Below, piece by piece: positions 62,119-64,000 of a DNA stretch of 64,000 bases. A program made the position numbers and the translations under genes. The notes under the pieces are model-generated. The model worked only from the letters and a program-made list of their open reading frames with translations, had not been told where the DNA came from and made no database searches. Location of the stretch: positions 62,001-126,000 of the forward strand of contig JADJTI010000005.1 in assembly GCA_016711265.1 (NCBI GenBank), written 5' to 3'. The DNA is from Austwickia sp. (GTDB lineage: Bacteria; Actinomycetota; Actinomycetes; Actinomycetales; Dermatophilaceae). The first letter of the stretch is position 1; every line of letters starts with the position of its first letter.

Positions 62119-63513
62119 ATGGAGAACGCTATGGATCCGCGCCACGCACCGCCCTCCACCCCCACCACGCACGATGCCGCGCGTAGGTCGGGCACCCACG
62201 CTGCTGCCCGACATGATCGACGCGACCACCACCTGCAGCGACCGTGGCGACGCCCCGTCCGGCGGCCACGACTCCCGGAACGCCCGGGCGACGACGTCGC
62301 CGACTCCTGGCTGCGCGCCCGCCCCCTCTGGCTGCGATCCCCGCTGGCGGCGGTGGGGGCCGCGGCGGTATCGGCCGGCCTCATCCTGACCGGCGCTTTC
62401 CTCGGCTGGCTCGCCGCGGCGTACTCCACCGGCACCGGCGGGCAGGCCAGCGCGACCGGCCTGTCGCTGTGGCTGCTGGCGCACGGCGTACCGCTGGACG
62501 CCGGGTTCGGCCCGCTGAGCCTGGTGCCCTGGCTGCTGACCGTGCTGCCCCTGGCGTGCTGCGTGTGGGGCGCGCACTGGGTCATCTCGACGCTGCCCGA
62601 GAAACCGGGCCGCCGGTTGCCCAATCTCGGTGGCCTGCGCCAGGACGTGGCGGTCGCGCTGGCGACGTACGCCCTGGGTTACACCCTGGCCGCCATGTTC
62701 TTCGCCCTGCTGGCCCGCGCCAGTGCGGTCACGCCCGGGTGGCCGGCGCCCGTGCTGCTACCTGCGGTGATCGCGATCCTCGGCTTTATCGAAGCGCTGC
62801 GGTACGACGCGGGCGCGCACCTGGGCGCGGTGGCACCCCGCGCGGCCCGGGGGATCCGCGCTCGGCTGCCGGTGTGGTTCGGGGCCAGCATGCGGGCGGG
62901 TGCCTGGACGGCGCTGTCCGTGGTCGTGGCCGGGCTGCTCACCGTCCTCGTCCTGGTGCCGGCTCGCTGGGGACGGATCACCGCCATCTTCCACACTCTG
63001 CACACCGGTTTTATCGGCAGCGTGCTGGTGGTGCTGGCCACGCTGGTCTACCTGGGGACGGCGGCGATGTGGGTGGCCTCCTTCCTGGCCGGCCCCGGGT
63101 TCACCCTGGGGGCGGGCTCGTCGGTGACCCTGGCCGAGGTGGTGCCCGGACAGGTGCCCCCCATGCCATTGCTCGGGATCCTCCCCGAACCCGGCGCCTT
63201 GCCGATCGCGATGTGGGCGTTGACGCTCCTGCCGGTGTTGGCGGGAGCCCTCGGTGGCTACCTGGCGGCCCGGCGGCTGGCGGCCCTCTCCCCGTGGCGG
63301 CTCAAAGCCGGCGCCGCCGTCACCTCGGCGGTCTGTGCAGCGGGCCTGCTGACCGTGCTGGCCGGGCTGTCCAGCGGGTCTCTCGGGTCGGGGCGGCTGA
63401 GCTCTGTGGGGATCCCGCTGGGCTGGTTCGCCCTGGCGGTGACCGGCGAGCTCGTCGTGGGTGCGCTGCTGGCGGCGACGGCCGTCCACCGGGTCCGGGT
63501 GCCACGGGTCTGA
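62119..63513 (+). CDS. DUF6350 polytopic membrane protein
   Basis: Membrane protein of 464 residues with about ten helices from residue 80 on. The first 70 residues are a His/Arg/Pro-rich, disordered cytoplasmic tail. Actinobacterial DUF6350 proteins sit between sucD and purN, as here, though two transporters intervene. Function unknown. ATG at 62119 was chosen because AAGG lies five bases upstream. Confidence 0.87.
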   Translation: MENAMDPRHAPPSTPTTHDAARRSGTHAAARHDRRDHHLQRPWRRPVRRPRLPERPGDDVADSWLRARPLWLRSPLAAVGAAAVSAGLILTGAFLGWLAAAYSTGTGGQASATGLSLWLLAHGVPLDAGFGPLSLVPWLLTVLPLACCVWGAHWVISTLPEKPGRRLPNLGGLRQDVAVALATYALGYTLAAMFFALLARASAVTPGWPAPVLLPAVIAILGFIEALRYDAGAHLGAVAPRAARGIRARLPVWFGASMRAGAWTALSVVVAGLLTVLVLVPARWGRITAIFHTLHTGFIGSVLVVLATLVYLGTAAMWVASFLAGPGFTLGAGSSVTLAEVVPGQVPPMPLLGILPEPGALPIAMWALTLLPVLAGALGGYLAARRLAALSPWRLKAGAAVTSAVCAAGLLTVLAGLSSGSLGSGRLSSVGIPLGWFALAVTGELVVGALLAATAVHRVRVPRV

Positions 63514-63575
63514 GCCGGGTGCGGGCCGGGTGCGAGCCCGACGGGCCGTCGCCGTCGTGGGCTATTGTTCGGGGC

Positions 63576-64000
63576 GTGATGCGCGTGCCCCCCGGGAGCT
63601 TGCCGACGCCCGTCGTGGTCCTGGTCTCCGGGAGCGGCACCCTCCTACAGGCCCTGCTGGACGCCGCACAGGACCCGGCGTACGGGGTCCGGATCGTGGC
63701 AGTGGGCGCGGACCGAGACGAAATCGAAGGGCTGGCCCGCGCCGACCGCGCCGGGGTTCCCACGTTCGTGTGCCGCCTGGGCGACTACGAATCGCGCGAC
63801 CTGTGGGATGCGGCACTTGCTGACGCGGTCGAGGAGTACCGTCCCGAGCTGGTCATCTCCGCCGGGTTCCTCAAGCTGGTCGGTGAGGCGTTCCTGGCCC
63901 GCTTCGGAGGCCGGTACCTGAACAGCCACAACGCCCTGCTGCCCAGCTTCCCCGGCATCCACGGCCCGCGGGACGCCCTGGCCTACGGGGTGAAGCTCAC
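63576..64000 (+). CDS. purN: Phosphoribosylglycinamide formyltransferase, 3'-truncated
   Basis: First 141 codons of PurN, cut by the right window edge. Uses 10-formyl-THF to formylate GAR in purine synthesis. N-terminal VVVLVSGSGTLLQALLDA is the GAR-binding strand-loop. The catalytic Asn and His lie in NSHNALLPSFPGIHG. A TATTGT minus-10 box (63563-63568) ends seven bases before the GTG, which suggests a leaderless transcript; ATG 63579 is the alternative start. Confidence 0.95.
   Translation, partial: MMRVPPGSLPTPVVVLVSGSGTLLQALLDAAQDPAYGVRIVAVGADRDEIEGLARADRAGVPTFVCRLGDYESRDLWDAALADAVEEYRPELVISAGFLKLVGEAFLARFGGRYLNSHNALLPSFPGIHGPRDALAYGVKL

Overview
This is a high-GC (roughly 70 percent), tightly packed chromosomal segment of an actinobacterium. 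The supporting evidence is a PknG-type kinase, MurT/GatD, a mycothiol-type PIG-L deacetylase, a DesA3-like desaturase with its reductase, three GuaB/GuaA-family genes, frequent GTG starts and 4-bp stop/start overlaps. The order pcrA, M23 peptidase, B12-binding protein, sucC, sucD, DUF6350, purN also fits. I would guess a Micrococcales-type lineage but cannot fix the genus. No rRNA, tRNA, CRISPR array, prophage or transposase was seen.

Layout. 1-8.4 kb: purine and central metabolism: 5'-truncated guaB, a convergent alpha/beta hydrolase, the CBS-less paralogue guaB3, a succinate-semialdehyde dehydrogenase, SURF1, a DUF3817 membrane protein and guaA. 8.7-12.8 kb: an NTF2-like protein, malate synthase and an L-lactate permease with a likely LldR-type operator. 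12.8-13.3 kb: a repeat-rich intergenic region interrupted by very long G runs that look like a sequencing or assembly artefact. 13.3-26.5 kb (minus strand): a secreted thermonuclease, then a nine-gene signalling operon reading TelA, XpaC-like, AAA+ ATPase, GlnX-like membrane protein, coiled-coil protein, PknG kinase, zinc-ribbon PP2C phosphatase (frameshifted here), VWA protein, zinc-ribbon FHA protein. Almost all of its junctions overlap by a few bases. This operon is the most interesting part of the window. It combines kinase, phosphatase, phospho-reader, metal-ion-dependent VWA scaffold, chaperone-like ATPase and a membrane sensor, and it links the PknG/GlnX pathway to tellurite-resistance (Ter)-type stress modules.

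27-36 kb: desaturase plus reductase with a divergent PucR regulator, a VapBC toxin-antitoxin pair, a radical SAM/SPASM protein coupled to a HemY/CgoX-type porphyrinogen oxidase, a PAP2 phosphatase, then the MurT/GatD peptidoglycan-amidation pair (to 37.6 kb). 37.9-45.8 kb: a flippase-like membrane protein, PIG-L deacetylase, GT4 glycosyltransferase, Nudix hydrolase, and a divergent envelope-stress locus (PspC/LiaF-like operon facing a PspC-histidine kinase and response regulator). 46-50 kb: an unknown protein with a bacteriohemerythrin, a small membrane protein, a GNAT enzyme and an MFS exporter. 50-64 kb: pcrA, M23 peptidase, B12-binding protein, sucCD, two different C4-dicarboxylate-type uptake systems (DctA and TRAP DctPQM), DUF6350 and 3'-truncated purN.

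Scattered between genes are several families of short hairpin repeats, found at 2.5, 8.4, 13, 30.9, 37.6, 41.5 and 46 kb. An identical 11-bp palindrome stands upstream of both the lactate permease and the TRAP transporter, suggesting one GntR-type regulator for organic-acid uptake. Start positions below were chosen by Shine-Dalgarno spacing and family N-termini. All functions are inferred from sequence.
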